NCBI GenBank assembly: GCA_963703145.1
Contig: OY969793.1
Location: 868,001-932,000, forward strand
Direction of reading: 5' to 3'
From: Bog-756 sp963703145
GTDB lineage: Bacteria; Actinomycetota; Acidimicrobiia; Acidimicrobiales; RAAP-2
DNA: 64,000 nucleotides
Position numbers and translations under genes: made by a program. Position 1 is the first letter of the stretch. The number at the start of each line of letters is the position of its first letter. This document shows, piece after piece, positions 44,793-54,255 of the stretch. The notes below the pieces were generated by a model that was not told where the DNA came from, did no database searches, and worked only from the letters and a program-made list of their open reading frames with translations.

Positions 44793-46330
44793 CGTGGGTC
44801 ACCGTGGCGGCCTGCGTGCTGGCCGCCGTCCCGGCCGGGCTCCGGTGGCTGCGGGTGGCCCAGCGCGAGCACTACCTGGCCGGATCGATGGCCCGGTTCG
44901 CCGTGCGGTGGTGGGGGACCTCGGTGGTAAATCTGGTGTTGGCGGTGGTGGCTGTGGCCACGGCTGTGGCCACGGTGTGGGAGCCGGTCGTCGGTGTGGC
45001 CACCGCCGTCGTCGTGGCCGCCGGTCCGATCGGCCTGTCGGTCAAGGGGCGCACCTCGCCCTTGCGCTGGACCCGTCGCCTCCGGACCCTGGCCGCCACC
45101 TGGGTGGCCATCGAGGCCGTGGTCGTCGTGGTCGGGGTCCTGGTGGGCCGGGCCGCACCCCTGGCCGTGCTGGCGGCGCTGGCCATTCCGTTCCTGGTCG
45201 ATGTGGCCTGCCTGGCCACCTCGCCGGTCGAGGACCGACTGGCCGATCGCTTCGTCACCGAGGCCACCGCCCGTCTGGCCCGGGTCGATCCCACGGTGGT
45301 TGCCGTGACCGGTTCTTACGGCAAGACCTCGACCAAAGGGCACATCGCCCACCTGCTCCGGCCGGACCGGGCGGTGGTCGCCACGCCGGCCAGCTTCAAC
45401 AATCGGGCGGGCCTGGCCCGGGCCATCAACGAGCACCTGGCCGACGGCACCGAGGTCTTTGTGGCCGAGATGGGCACCTACGGCCCCGGGGAGATCGCCG
45501 AGCTCACCCGGTGGTGCCCGCCCGACATCGCCGTCATCACCGCCATCGGGCCGGTGCACCTGGAGCGCTTCGGCACCGAGGACCGGATCGTCGAGGCCAA
45601 GTCCGAGATCCTGGTCCCCGCCGGTGATGTGGTCCTCGCCGTCGACGACCCCCGCCTGGCGGCGGTGGCGGCGCGGGCCGCGGCGGGCGGCAAGCGGGTC
45701 ATGGCGTGCTCGGCGGTCGACCCCGGTGCCGATGTCGCGGTAGTCCGGGACGCCGAGGGCACCACGGTCTCGCTGTTCGTCCATGGGTCGGTCCTGGCCG
45801 AGGCGGTGGCCGTGCCGACCGGGGTCCAGCCTTCCAATTTGGCCTGTGCGGTGGCGGTCGCCCTCCTGGTCGGGGTCGAGGCCACCACCGTGGCCGGGCG
45901 CCTGTCGGACCTGCCGTCGGTGGACCACCGCCTCCAGGCGGTGCGATCGGCGACCGGGGTCACCATCCTGGACGACACCTACAACGCCAATCCGGCGGGT
46001 GCGGCCGAGGCCCTGGCCGCTCTCGGTGCCGAGCACACCCCCGGCGGTCGGCGGGTGGTGGTGACGCCGGGCATGGTGGAGCTCGGGCCCCGCCAGTCCG
46101 AAGAGAACCGGCGGTTCGCGGCCGCCGTGGCCGGGGCGGCTGACCACCTCGTGGTGGTGGGCCGGACCAACCGCCGGGCCCTGATGGCCGGGGCGGCGTC
46201 GGCGTCGGGATCCGGGCTGGTGGTGATGGCGGTCGGCCACCGCGCCGAGGCGGTGGCCTGGGTGCGCAGCCACCTGGTGGCGGGGGACACCGTCCTGTAC
46301 GAGAACGATCTGCCGGACCACTACCCTTGA
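44789..46330 (+). CDS. Membrane-anchored MurF-like Mur ligase
   Basis: The C-terminal 350 residues are a Mur ligase with central ATPase and C-terminal domains: VTGSYGKTSTKGHIAHLL, FVAEMGTYGPGEIAEL, ITAIGPVHLERFGT, DDTYNANPAGAAEAL and VTPGMVELG. These match MurF. In place of MurF's N-terminal UDP-MurNAc-peptide domain it has about 150 residues with several membrane helices. GTG 44789 overlaps the hydrolase stop. With ddl 75 bp downstream it may join D-Ala-D-Ala to a lipid-linked or membrane substrate; this is inference. It is not a plain MurF. Confidence 0.8.
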   Translation: MTWVTVAACVLAAVPAGLRWLRVAQREHYLAGSMARFAVRWWGTSVVNLVLAVVAVATAVATVWEPVVGVATAVVVAAGPIGLSVKGRTSPLRWTRRLRTLAATWVAIEAVVVVVGVLVGRAAPLAVLAALAIPFLVDVACLATSPVEDRLADRFVTEATARLARVDPTVVAVTGSYGKTSTKGHIAHLLRPDRAVVATPASFNNRAGLARAINEHLADGTEVFVAEMGTYGPGEIAELTRWCPPDIAVITAIGPVHLERFGTEDRIVEAKSEILVPAGDVVLAVDDPRLAAVAARAAAGGKRVMACSAVDPGADVAVVRDAEGTTVSLFVHGSVLAEAVAVPTGVQPSNLACAVAVALLVGVEATTVAGRLSDLPSVDHRLQAVRSATGVTILDDTYNANPAGAAEALAALGAEHTPGGRRVVVTPGMVELGPRQSEENRRFAAAVAGAADHLVVVGRTNRRALMAGAASASGSGLVVMAVGHRAEAVAWVRSHLVAGDTVLYENDLPDHYP

Positions 46331-46404
46331 TCAGCTGAGCCGACGGGAGGTCCGCCGCCCGACGGCCCGGTCCTGTCCACCGCCGATCGGAGGATCCCCC
46401 CACC

Positions 46405-47532
46405 GTGCCCGACGTCGCAGTCATCTTCGGAGGTCCGTCACCCGAACACGACGTGAGCGTGCTCACCGGGCTGCAGGCGGCGCGGGGGCTGTCCGCCTCA
46501 CCTGGGGCCAGCGGTGGGAGCGGGCCGGTCCGTGCCCTGTTCTGGTCCAAGACCGGGGAGTGGTACGAGGTGGACCCGGCCCTGGAGGCCGAGGCATTCC
46601 TCGACGGGGTGCCGAGGGGCGCCCAGAAGCTGGCCCTGGTGGCGGCCCCCGACGGTGGGTTCACCGAGCCCGGCGGCCGGCTGGGCCGGTCGCGGGTGAT
46701 CGACCTCGACGCCGCGTTGGTGTGCTGCCACGGGGGGCCGGGTGAAGACGGCACCCTCCAGGCCGCCCTGGACCTGGCCGGCATCCGGTACTCAGGTCCC
46801 ACCGTGGCCGGTGCGGCGCTCGGCATGGACAAGATGGCCTTCGGGTCGGTGGTGGCCGCGGCCGGACTGCCGACCCTGCCGCGGGCCCTCCTGGCCCCTC
46901 ACGCCGACCCGCCGTCGTTCGACGGCCCCTTCATCGTCAAGCCCCGGTTCGGTGGCTCCTCGATCGGGATCGACGTCGTCGAGGACTTCGCCACGGCCAC
47001 GGCACGTCTGTCGGCCAATCCCCACCTCCGCTTCGGCGCCGTGCTCGAGCCCTTCCGCCCCGATCTGACCGACCTCCAGGTGGGCGTGCGCTCCTGGCCC
47101 GCGGTCGAGCTGTCGGCCATCGAGCGGCCGATCCGGGCGTCAGCTGCGGCCGACATCCTCGACTACCGGGACAAGTATGTGGCCGGAGAGGGGATGGCCG
47201 GCGCCAACCGGGAGCTCCCCGCCGAGATCTCGCCTGAGCTCGACAAGGCGCTCCGCGACGCCAGCATGCGGATCGCCGCCGTGGCCGGGGTGCGGGGGGT
47301 GGCCCGCATCGACTTCCTCTCCGACGGTGAGCAGTTCGTCGTGAACGAGGTGAACACCATCCCCGGATCGCTGGCCCGCTACTTGTGGGTGGCGCCGCCA
47401 CTGCCCTTTGCCGCGCTCCTCGGCGACCTCCTGGCCGAGGCCCGGGAGCGACCCACCCATGCCTACTCAGCCGCCGGGGCCGACGGCACCGTGCTTCGAT
47501 CGGCGGGGTCGATCGCCGGCAAGTTGGGCTGA
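46405..47532 (+). CDS. ddl: D-alanine--D-alanine ligase
   Basis: This ATP-grasp ligase makes D-Ala-D-Ala for peptidoglycan. Visible are VAVIFGGPSPEHDVSVLTG, KPRFGGSSIGIDVV (ATP-binding Lys), ARIDFLSDGEQFVVNEVNTI with the metal-binding Glu/Asn, and PGSLARYLW. It is a 375-residue protein with a GTG start. It follows the membrane MurF-like gene. Confidence 0.85.
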   Translation: MPDVAVIFGGPSPEHDVSVLTGLQAARGLSASPGASGGSGPVRALFWSKTGEWYEVDPALEAEAFLDGVPRGAQKLALVAAPDGGFTEPGGRLGRSRVIDLDAALVCCHGGPGEDGTLQAALDLAGIRYSGPTVAGAALGMDKMAFGSVVAAAGLPTLPRALLAPHADPPSFDGPFIVKPRFGGSSIGIDVVEDFATATARLSANPHLRFGAVLEPFRPDLTDLQVGVRSWPAVELSAIERPIRASAAADILDYRDKYVAGEGMAGANRELPAEISPELDKALRDASMRIAAVAGVRGVARIDFLSDGEQFVVNEVNTIPGSLARYLWVAPPLPFAALLGDLLAEARERPTHAYSAAGADGTVLRSAGSIAGKLG

Positions 47533-47537
47533 GGCCT

Positions 47538-48023
47538 TTGGCCGTTCACCGGCTCAGCCTCCTGCCGGGTGAGAAGGTCCTGCTCGACCTCAAGCCCCAC
47601 TGGTCGTTCCTCACCGCTCCGCTGCTCGTCTCCCTGGCCGCCATCGCCGTCGGGGTCGCCCTCGACGTGGGCGTCCCCCACACCTCGGTGCCAGTCCACT
47701 GGGTGGAGGGGGCGGTGGTCGCCGTGCCGTGCGCCTGGCTGGTGGTGCGCGTGGTCCGGTGGCGCACGACCAGCCTGGTGGTGACGTCCCACCGCCTGGT
47801 CGAACAGTGGGGCGTCACCGTCCGGCGCCACGCCGAGACCGACCTGTCCCAGATCGCTTCGGTCGAAGCCGTGCAGTCACTCGTCCGCCGGATCGTGGGT
47901 ACCGGTCGCCTCGAACTGGAGATCGTGGGCGAGGACGGGATCCGCTGGATCGACGATGTCCGCAAACCGGCGGTCCTCCAGCGGATCATCAATCGCCGCC
48001 TTCGGCCCTACGGGCAACACTGA
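47538..48023 (+). CDS. PH-domain (YdbT/bPH2-type) membrane protein
   Basis: This 161-residue protein begins HRLSLLPGEKVLLDLKPHWSF and has two membrane helices near residues 25-70. A bacterial PH domain follows, with TTSLVVTSHRLVEQWGVTVR, ETDLSQIASVEAVQSLVRR and VGTGRLELEIVGED. Such proteins are common envelope proteins of unclear role. TTG 47538 starts it 5 bp after ddl, so it is probably in that operon. Confidence 0.83.
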   Translation: MAVHRLSLLPGEKVLLDLKPHWSFLTAPLLVSLAAIAVGVALDVGVPHTSVPVHWVEGAVVAVPCAWLVVRVVRWRTTSLVVTSHRLVEQWGVTVRRHAETDLSQIASVEAVQSLVRRIVGTGRLELEIVGEDGIRWIDDVRKPAVLQRIINRRLRPYGQH

Positions 48024-48055
48024 ACCACTGAGCCGGGCCGGAGGCCCCGGCCACC

Positions 48056-49192
48056 TCAGCGCCGAGTGGGATCCCCGGGCCGCCCGACCCGACGCGCCAC
48101 GGTGCCGTCCGAGGCGGTCACCCGCCAGGCCGGCATCCCCAGGGTGGCAGGATCGATGCTCCCGGGTCGGGCGAGCGCCACGACACAGCCCCCGAAGCCG
48201 GCCCCGGTCATCCGGGCCCCGACGACCCCGGGTATGGACACCAGGTGAGCGACCAGGTCGTCGAGGGCGGGGGTGGACACCTCGAAGTCGAGGGCCAGGC
48301 TCGTGTGGCTCTCGGCCAAGACCCGGCCCGCCTGGACCAGGTCGGCTGTCTCCAGCGCCTGGACCATCTGGCGGACCCGTCCGCACTCGGACACCACGTG
48401 TCGGGCCCGGTGGCGCAGGACGGGGTCGTCGAGGGTGGCCAGGTCGGCGGCATCGGCCAGGCCGAGGGGGCCGATCACCTTGGAAGCGGCACTGCACTCG
48501 GCCACCCGGTCGGCATAGGCCGTCGATCGGACCTCCCGTCGCTGCCCCGAGTCGACCACCAGGACGTCGACGTCGGGTGGAATGGGCACCGGCCGCGTGG
48601 ACAACGAGGCGAAGTCGATCCACAGAGCGTGGCCGGCCTGTCCTCCGGCGCACACCAGCGGGTCCATGATGCCCACCGGTGCTCCGGTGAGGTGCTCGGC
48701 GCGCTGGGCCAGGCGGGCGGTGTCCTCGACCGACCGATCGTCGCCCCACACCTCGGACAGGGCCACGGCCAGCGCGGCGCTGGAGGACAGGCCGGCCCCG
48801 GTCGGCAGCGAACCGGTGATGGCCAGGTCACCGCCGGTGGCGGGGGGCGACACAGCGATCATGGCCGCCACCAGGCGGGCCCAGGACGGGTGGACCGACG
48901 CGATGACCGAACGGTCCGGGTCGAGGTGGTCGGGGAACTGGGTCCCGGTGCCGAAGGCGGCCGAGGACACCCCGATGCGACCGGACGCTGAGGGGGTGAA
49001 CGCCACGTCGATACCGAGGTCGACGGCCATGGGCAGGGCCAGACCCTGGTTGTAGTCGGTATGGTCGCCGATCAGGTTGACCCGCCCCGGACCGGTGGCC
49101 CGCATCTCGAGTGGCACGTGGTTGTCGTCTCCTGGATCGCATTTGACCGCGGCGGGTGGAGCGGCCACCATCCCGCCATGACTTTCTCGCAC
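48056..49192 (-). CDS. galK: Galactokinase (GHMP kinase)
   Basis: GalK phosphorylates galactose with ATP in the Leloir pathway. It has PGRVNLIGDHTDYNQGLALP (the galactokinase signature), SLPTGAGLSSSAALAVALSE for ATP, GIMDPLVCAGGQAGHALWID, and GARMTGAGFGGCVVAL. The N-terminus is short relative to the family. The start could be GTG 49192, ATG 49171 or ATG 49105, the last directly before the signature. No other galactose gene is near. Confidence 0.87.
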   Translation of the reverse strand: MRESHGGMVAAPPAAVKCDPGDDNHVPLEMRATGPGRVNLIGDHTDYNQGLALPMAVDLGIDVAFTPSASGRIGVSSAAFGTGTQFPDHLDPDRSVIASVHPSWARLVAAMIAVSPPATGGDLAITGSLPTGAGLSSSAALAVALSEVWGDDRSVEDTARLAQRAEHLTGAPVGIMDPLVCAGGQAGHALWIDFASLSTRPVPIPPDVDVLVVDSGQRREVRSTAYADRVAECSAASKVIGPLGLADAADLATLDDPVLRHRARHVVSECGRVRQMVQALETADLVQAGRVLAESHTSLALDFEVSTPALDDLVAHLVSIPGVVGARMTGAGFGGCVVALARPGSIDPATLGMPAWRVTASDGTVARRVGRPGDPTRR

Positions 49193-49245
49193 GCAGCATG
49201 CCCGTTGCCGGCGGCCGGCGGAGCCCTGGCCGGACGAGGTGCCTG

Positions 49246-50391
49246 GTGAGCGGCCCGCTGGACGGCGTCCGGATCATCGAACTGGCCGGGCTGGGTCCGG
49301 CCCCGTTCGCCGGGATGATGCTGTCCGACGCCGGAGCCGACATCATCCGGATCGACCGCGCCGAGCGGGCTGCCTACCCGCCGCTGTCCGAGCCCCATGT
49401 CGACCTGATGAACCGGGGCCGGCGATCGGTGGCGGTGGACCTCAAGCACCCCGAGGGCGTCGAGCTGGTGCTGGCGCTGGTCGAAGAGGCCGACGGCCTG
49501 ATGGAGGGGTTCCGGCCGGGGGTGGCCGAGCGGCTCGGGCTGGGTCCCGACGTCTGCCTGGCCCGCAATCCGGCCCTCGTGTACGGGAGGATGACCGGGT
49601 GGGGCCAGGACGGCCCCATGGCCACCACCGCGGGCCACGACATCGACTACATCTCGCTGGCCGGGGCGTTGGAGCCCATGGGCCGGGCCGGGGACCGGCC
49701 GGTGCCGCCGCTCAACCTGGTCGGGGACTTCGGTGGCGGGGGCATGATGCTGGCCTTCGGGATGTGCGCTGCCATCATCAGCGCCCGCCAGACCGGCGCC
49801 GGCCAGGTGGTCGACGCCGCCATGGTGGACGGTGCGGCGGCCCTGATGACCATGACGTTCACGCTGCGCCAGGCCGGTGCCTGGCTGGACCAGCGGGGGG
49901 TCAACCTGTTGGACACCGGGGCGCACTTCTACGAGGTCTACGAGACGGCCGACGGCGGGTACATGAGCGTGGGCGCCATCGAGGTGCAGTTCTACGCCGA
50001 GCTGATCCGACTGCTGGAGCTGGAGGACGAGGACCTACCCGACCAGAACGACCGATCGGCCTGGCCGGCCATGAAGGAGCGGTTCGCCGCCATCTTCGCC
50101 TCGCGCAGCCGGGCCGAGTGGGAGAAGGTGTTCGAGGGGAGTGACGCCTGCGTGGCACCGGTGCTGTCCCTGGCCGAGGCGCCCAACCACCCGCACAATC
50201 AGTTCCGGGGGACGTTCACCGAGGTGGCCGGGGTGCTCCAGCCGTCGCCGGCCCCCCGGTTCAGTGCCACCCCGGGCGCGATCCGGCGCCCGCCCCCCAA
50301 TCCCGGCCAGCACGCCGACGAGGCCCTGGCCGACTGGGGCTTGGACGTCGCCGACGTCGCCCGACTGCGGTCCTCGGGCGCCATCCGCTGA
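49246..50391 (+). CDS. CaiB/BaiF CoA transferase, alpha-methylacyl-CoA racemase type
   Basis: This family III CoA-transferase-fold enzyme resembles alpha-methylacyl-CoA racemase. It begins LDGVRIIELAGLGPAPFAGM, followed by DIIRIDRAE, DLMNRGRRSVAVDLKHPEG and GHDIDYISLAGALEPMGRAG, which holds the catalytic Asp, then LVGDFGGGGMMLAFGM. It probably epimerises 2-methyl-branched acyl-CoA in beta-oxidation. GTG 49246 is chosen because homology starts there; the frame is open upstream to 49156. It is 381 residues long. Confidence 0.88.
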   Translation: MSGPLDGVRIIELAGLGPAPFAGMMLSDAGADIIRIDRAERAAYPPLSEPHVDLMNRGRRSVAVDLKHPEGVELVLALVEEADGLMEGFRPGVAERLGLGPDVCLARNPALVYGRMTGWGQDGPMATTAGHDIDYISLAGALEPMGRAGDRPVPPLNLVGDFGGGGMMLAFGMCAAIISARQTGAGQVVDAAMVDGAAALMTMTFTLRQAGAWLDQRGVNLLDTGAHFYEVYETADGGYMSVGAIEVQFYAELIRLLELEDEDLPDQNDRSAWPAMKERFAAIFASRSRAEWEKVFEGSDACVAPVLSLAEAPNHPHNQFRGTFTEVAGVLQPSPAPRFSATPGAIRRPPPNPGQHADEALADWGLDVADVARLRSSGAIR

Positions 50392-50403
50392 GGCGAGGGC
50401 GAC

Positions 50404-50640
50404 CTACAGGTTCACCACCGGGCAGGTGACGGTCCGCGTGATCCCCTCGATCAGCTGGATGCGGCCCACCACCATCCGGCCGAGTTCGTCCACCGTGGTG
50501 GCCTCGGTCCGCACGATCACGTCGTAGGGGCCGGTCACGCCCTCGGCCGCCACCACGCCGTCCATGGTGGCCACGGTTCGGGCCACGGTGGCCGCCTTGC
50601 CCACCTCGGTCTGGATCAGCACGTAGGCGTGGACCGGCAT
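50404..50640 (-). CDS. Stand-alone Lrp/AsnC ligand-binding (RAM) domain protein
   Basis: This 78-residue protein is the ligand-binding half of Lrp/AsnC regulators without a DNA-binding part: VHAYVLIQTEVGKAATVAR, GVVAAEGVTGPYDVIVRTEA and LIEGITRTVTCPVV. It may bind amino acids and modulate a partner. ATG 50640 has a GGGAG site upstream. It converges with the CoA-transferase gene by 12 bp. Confidence 0.85.
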   Translation of the reverse strand: MPVHAYVLIQTEVGKAATVARTVATMDGVVAAEGVTGPYDVIVRTEATTVDELGRMVVGRIQLIEGITRTVTCPVVNL

Positions 50641-50745
50641 CGGCAGCTCCCTCGTCGGTGACAGGCGTGTTACCGCACATCGTATCGTCGCGGGTCGAGG
50701 CCCCATTGTGCCGGGACAGCGCACGTCGGCGCGTACGATTCTCCT

Positions 50746-52324
50746 GTGGGCGTCCGCCAGCGCAGTGATCAGTTCCGGCGCCTGGCCCGCTCGGCCATCA
50801 CCGACCTGTTCGACCAGCGGCGGCCGTTCGGGCGCCTGGCCCTGACCCACGTCCTCATGACGGCCGGCGACACGATGTTCGCCGTCTCACTGGCCGGCTC
50901 GCTGTTCTTCTCCATCTCGCCCACCGCGGCAAAGGACAAGGTCATCTTGTACCTGCTGTTGACCATGGGCCCCTTCGCCGTGGTGGCCCCGGCGCTCGGC
51001 CCGGTCATCGACCGCAGCCGGGGGGCACGCCGGGCCATGGTGGTGTCCTCAGCCATCGGGCGGGCCGCCCTGTGCCCCTTCCTGGCCCGGGACATCCACT
51101 CGCTGTTGTTGTTCCCTGAGGCCTTCGCCATGCTGGTGCTGTCCAAGGTGTACCTGGTGACCAAGGGGGCCCTGGTCCCCGAGATGGCCGCTATCGGGCT
51201 CCTCGACGAGGCGCCCGACGCGTCGTCGGCGACCGACGGGGCTGGCGGCGGCACGCCGAGGGCCGATGCCCGCCCGGCCCCCGCCCGGGCGGTGTCTGGC
51301 TCCCCGGGCGGTGCGCCCGATCCGACGCCCCCCTACGGGCTGCCCCTGATCCGCATCGACGACCCGGAGACCGGCTCCCCGACGGTCGAGCCCGACCTCG
51401 CCACACTCAACGCCCGACTGGGCCTGCTCGCCTCCCTCTCCGGGTTCGCCTTCGCCCTCCCGGCCGTGGCCATCTTGAAGCTCGGGAGCGCCTCGGCGGT
51501 GCTGTGGGTGACCATCGCCGTGTTCGCCGCCGCCGCCGTGGCCGGTGCCCGCCTGCCGGTGCCCCGGCGCCTGGGCCGACGGGGTGCCTCCCGGCGGGGT
51601 GGCCGCCCGGGCTTCGAGTCCGGCCCGGAGACCGCCCTGGCCCCCACGCCCGCCGTCGAGTTGGCGCCGGATGCCGACCGGGACTGGGTCGGCGACGAGG
51701 AGGACCTGGCCGCTCTGCGCCCCATCGCCGACACCGAGGTGATTCTGGCCCTCATGCCCATGTCGGTGCTGAAGGCCCTGGTCGGGTTCACCACGTTCCT
51801 CTTCGCCTTCGGCCTGCGGCGCAGCGGAGCCGCCACCTGGTGGTTCGGGTTCGTCCTGGGCGGACTGACCGCCGGGGCCCTCATCGGGGTGTTGCTGGTG
51901 TCCCGGATACGGCGGTTCTTCGACGAGCAGCAGATCCTGGTGGGCTCGCTGTGGCTCGCCGCCGCCGTGACCCTGGTCGGGCGCGTTCTACCCGGCCCGC
52001 TGGTTCTGGGCGGTCATCGCCCTGGCCATCGGACTGTCCAGCGCGGTGGCCAAACCGTCCTTCGACGCCTTGGTCCAGCGCCATGTCTGGGAGTCCAATC
52101 AGGGCCGCGCCTTCGCCCGGTTCGAGACCCGATTCCAGCTGATGTGGGTGGTGGGCTCGTTCGTACCCGTGGTGCTGTCCCTGCCGGTTGAGGCCGGGAG
52201 CCTGGTGATGGCTGTCGTGGCCGCCGTGGGGGCGGTGTCCTACATGAGTTCGCGGCGCGCCGTTGGGAGCACGTCCCGTCAGGTGTCGAGCCGGCTGCGC
52301 GGTCCGACGTCGGCCGCCGGCTGA
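50746..52324 (+). CDS. MFS-type transporter (frameshifted)
   Basis: This polytopic major-facilitator-like transporter has an N-terminal half with helices at LTHVLMTAGDTMFAVSLAG and TMGPFAVVAPALGPVIDRSR, and a long cytoplasmic loop of about 70 residues rich in Ala, Pro and Asp. The second half includes LMPMSVLKALVGFTTFLFAF. An extra G in the GGG at 51979-51981 interrupts the last part; removing it restores FYPARWFWAVIALAIGLSS and the C-terminal helices ending at 52324. Its substrate is unknown. Confidence 0.75.
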
Positions 52325-52342
52325 GGGCCGGGGCGGCCCGGC

Positions 52343-54133
52343 TCAGCCCAGCTGCTGTTCGAGCTTGTCGACCTCGGCGGTGAGCTGGTCGGGGAGCTTG
52401 TCGCCGAAGGTGGCGAAGTGCTCGCGGATGCTCGGCACCTCGGCCCGCCACTCCTCGACGTTGACCGTGAGGAGCTTCTCCATGTCGGCCGGCGACACGT
52501 CGAGCCCGTCGGTGTCGATGGCCCCGGGCGCCGGAATGAACCCGATGGGGGTCTCGGTGGCCTCGCCGACGCCGCTCACCCGCTCGAAGACCCACTCGAG
52601 GACCCGGGAGTTCTCGCCGTAGCCGGGCCACAGCCAGCGGCCGCCCTCGTCCTTGCGGAACCAGTTCACGTAGAAGATCTTCGGGAGCTTGTCGGGGTCG
52701 GCCGCCGAGCCGATGTCCAGCCAGTGGGCGAAGTAGTCGGCCATGTTGTAGCCGCAGAAGGGCAGCATGGCGAACGGGTCGCGGCGCAGATTGCCGACCG
52801 CACCGGCTGCGGCCGCTGTGGTCTCCGAAGCCATGATCGACCCCAGGAACACGCCGTGCTGCCAGTCCCTGGACTGGAACACCAGAGGGACCACCGAGGC
52901 CCGGCGTCCGCCGAAGAGGATGGCGTCGATGGGGACGCCGGCGGGGTCCTCCCACTCCGAGGCGATGGCCGGGTCCTGGGACGCTGGGACGGTGAAGCGG
53001 GCGTTGGGGTGCGCGGCCGGGGTGCCCGAGTCCGGAGTCCAGTCCTCGCCCTTCCACGAGGTGAGGTGGGCCGGGGCATCGTCGGTCATCCCCTCCCACC
53101 AGATGTCGCCGTCGTCGGTGAGGGCGGTGTTGGTGAAGATTGCGTTGCCGTCCAGGGTGAGCATGGCGTTGGGGTTGGTATGGGTGTTGGTGCCCGGCGC
53201 CACACCGAAGAACCCGGCCTCGGGGTTGATGGCGTACAGGCGTCCGTCGGGCCCGAACTTCATCCAGCAGATGTCGTCGCCCACCGTCTCCACCTTCCAT
53301 TCGGGGAGGGTGGGGATGAGCATGGCCAGGTTGGTCTTGCCGCACGCCGAGGGGAAGGCCCCGGTGACGTAACGGGTCTCGCCCGCCGGCGAGGTGAGCT
53401 TCAAGATGAGCATGTGCTCGGCCAGCCAGTTGTCGTCGCGGGCCATGACCGAGGCGATCCGGAGGGCGAAACACTTCTTGCCCAACAGGGCGTTGCCGCC
53501 GTAGCCCGAGCCGTAGGACCAGATCTCGCGGGTCTCGGGGAAGTGGACGATGTACTTGTTCTCCGCGTCACACGGCCACGCCACGTCGGCCTCGCCGTCA
53601 GCCAGCGGCGCCCCCACCGAGTGCAGACAGGGGACGAAGTCGCCGTCGGCGCCGAGGACCTCGAGGGCGCCCCTGCCCATGCGGGTCATGATCCGCATGG
53701 ACACCGCCACGTAGGCCGAGTCGGTGATCTCCACGCCGATGTGGGCGATGTTGGATCCGAGGGGGCCCATGGAGAAGGGCACCACGTACATGGTGCGGCC
53801 CCGCATCGAGCCCCGGAACAGGTCGGTGAGCACGCCGCGCATCTCGGCCGGGTCCCGCCAGTTGTTGGTGGGCCCGGCGTCGGACTCGAGCGTCGAGCAG
53901 ATGTAGGTCCGGTCCTCCACCCGGGCCACGTCGCCCGGATCGGAGTGGGCCCAGTAGCTGTTGGGGCGCTTGGCGTCCGACAGCTTGGTGAACGTCCCGT
54001 TGTCCACCAATAGCTGGCACAGGCGGTCGTACTCCTCGGCCGACCCGTCGCACCATTCGACGGATGCCGGCTCGGTCAGCGCGGCGATCTCGTCCACCCA
54101 TGCGAGGAGCTTCTTGTTCGTGGTGGCGGGCAT
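52343..54133 (-). CDS. pckG: Phosphoenolpyruvate carboxykinase (GTP)
   Basis: PckG converts oxaloacetate and GTP to PEP and CO2 in gluconeogenesis. Motifs are GSGYGGNALLGKKCFALRIAS, the P-loop FPSACGKTNLAM, ETVGDDICWMKF, FGVAPGTNTHTNPNAM and FGGRRASVVPLV. At 596 residues it has the normal length. ATG 54133 is chosen for the AAGGAGG site shortly upstream. It diverges from thiL. Confidence 0.95.
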   Translation of the reverse strand: MPATTNKKLLAWVDEIAALTEPASVEWCDGSAEEYDRLCQLLVDNGTFTKLSDAKRPNSYWAHSDPGDVARVEDRTYICSTLESDAGPTNNWRDPAEMRGVLTDLFRGSMRGRTMYVVPFSMGPLGSNIAHIGVEITDSAYVAVSMRIMTRMGRGALEVLGADGDFVPCLHSVGAPLADGEADVAWPCDAENKYIVHFPETREIWSYGSGYGGNALLGKKCFALRIASVMARDDNWLAEHMLILKLTSPAGETRYVTGAFPSACGKTNLAMLIPTLPEWKVETVGDDICWMKFGPDGRLYAINPEAGFFGVAPGTNTHTNPNAMLTLDGNAIFTNTALTDDGDIWWEGMTDDAPAHLTSWKGEDWTPDSGTPAAHPNARFTVPASQDPAIASEWEDPAGVPIDAILFGGRRASVVPLVFQSRDWQHGVFLGSIMASETTAAAAGAVGNLRRDPFAMLPFCGYNMADYFAHWLDIGSAADPDKLPKIFYVNWFRKDEGGRWLWPGYGENSRVLEWVFERVSGVGEATETPIGFIPAPGAIDTDGLDVSPADMEKLLTVNVEEWRAEVPSIREHFATFGDKLPDQLTAEVDKLEQQLG

Positions 54134-54255
54134 GGGGTCGGAGATCCTCCTTGGAGTGGCGGCGGACCCGGTGGTCCGTCGTCGGTGCAGGTGGCCTGGC
54201 TGACGATCAGCCAATTGTAGCGGTCCAGCCGCTAGTCAATGGTAGGCAAGGGTAC

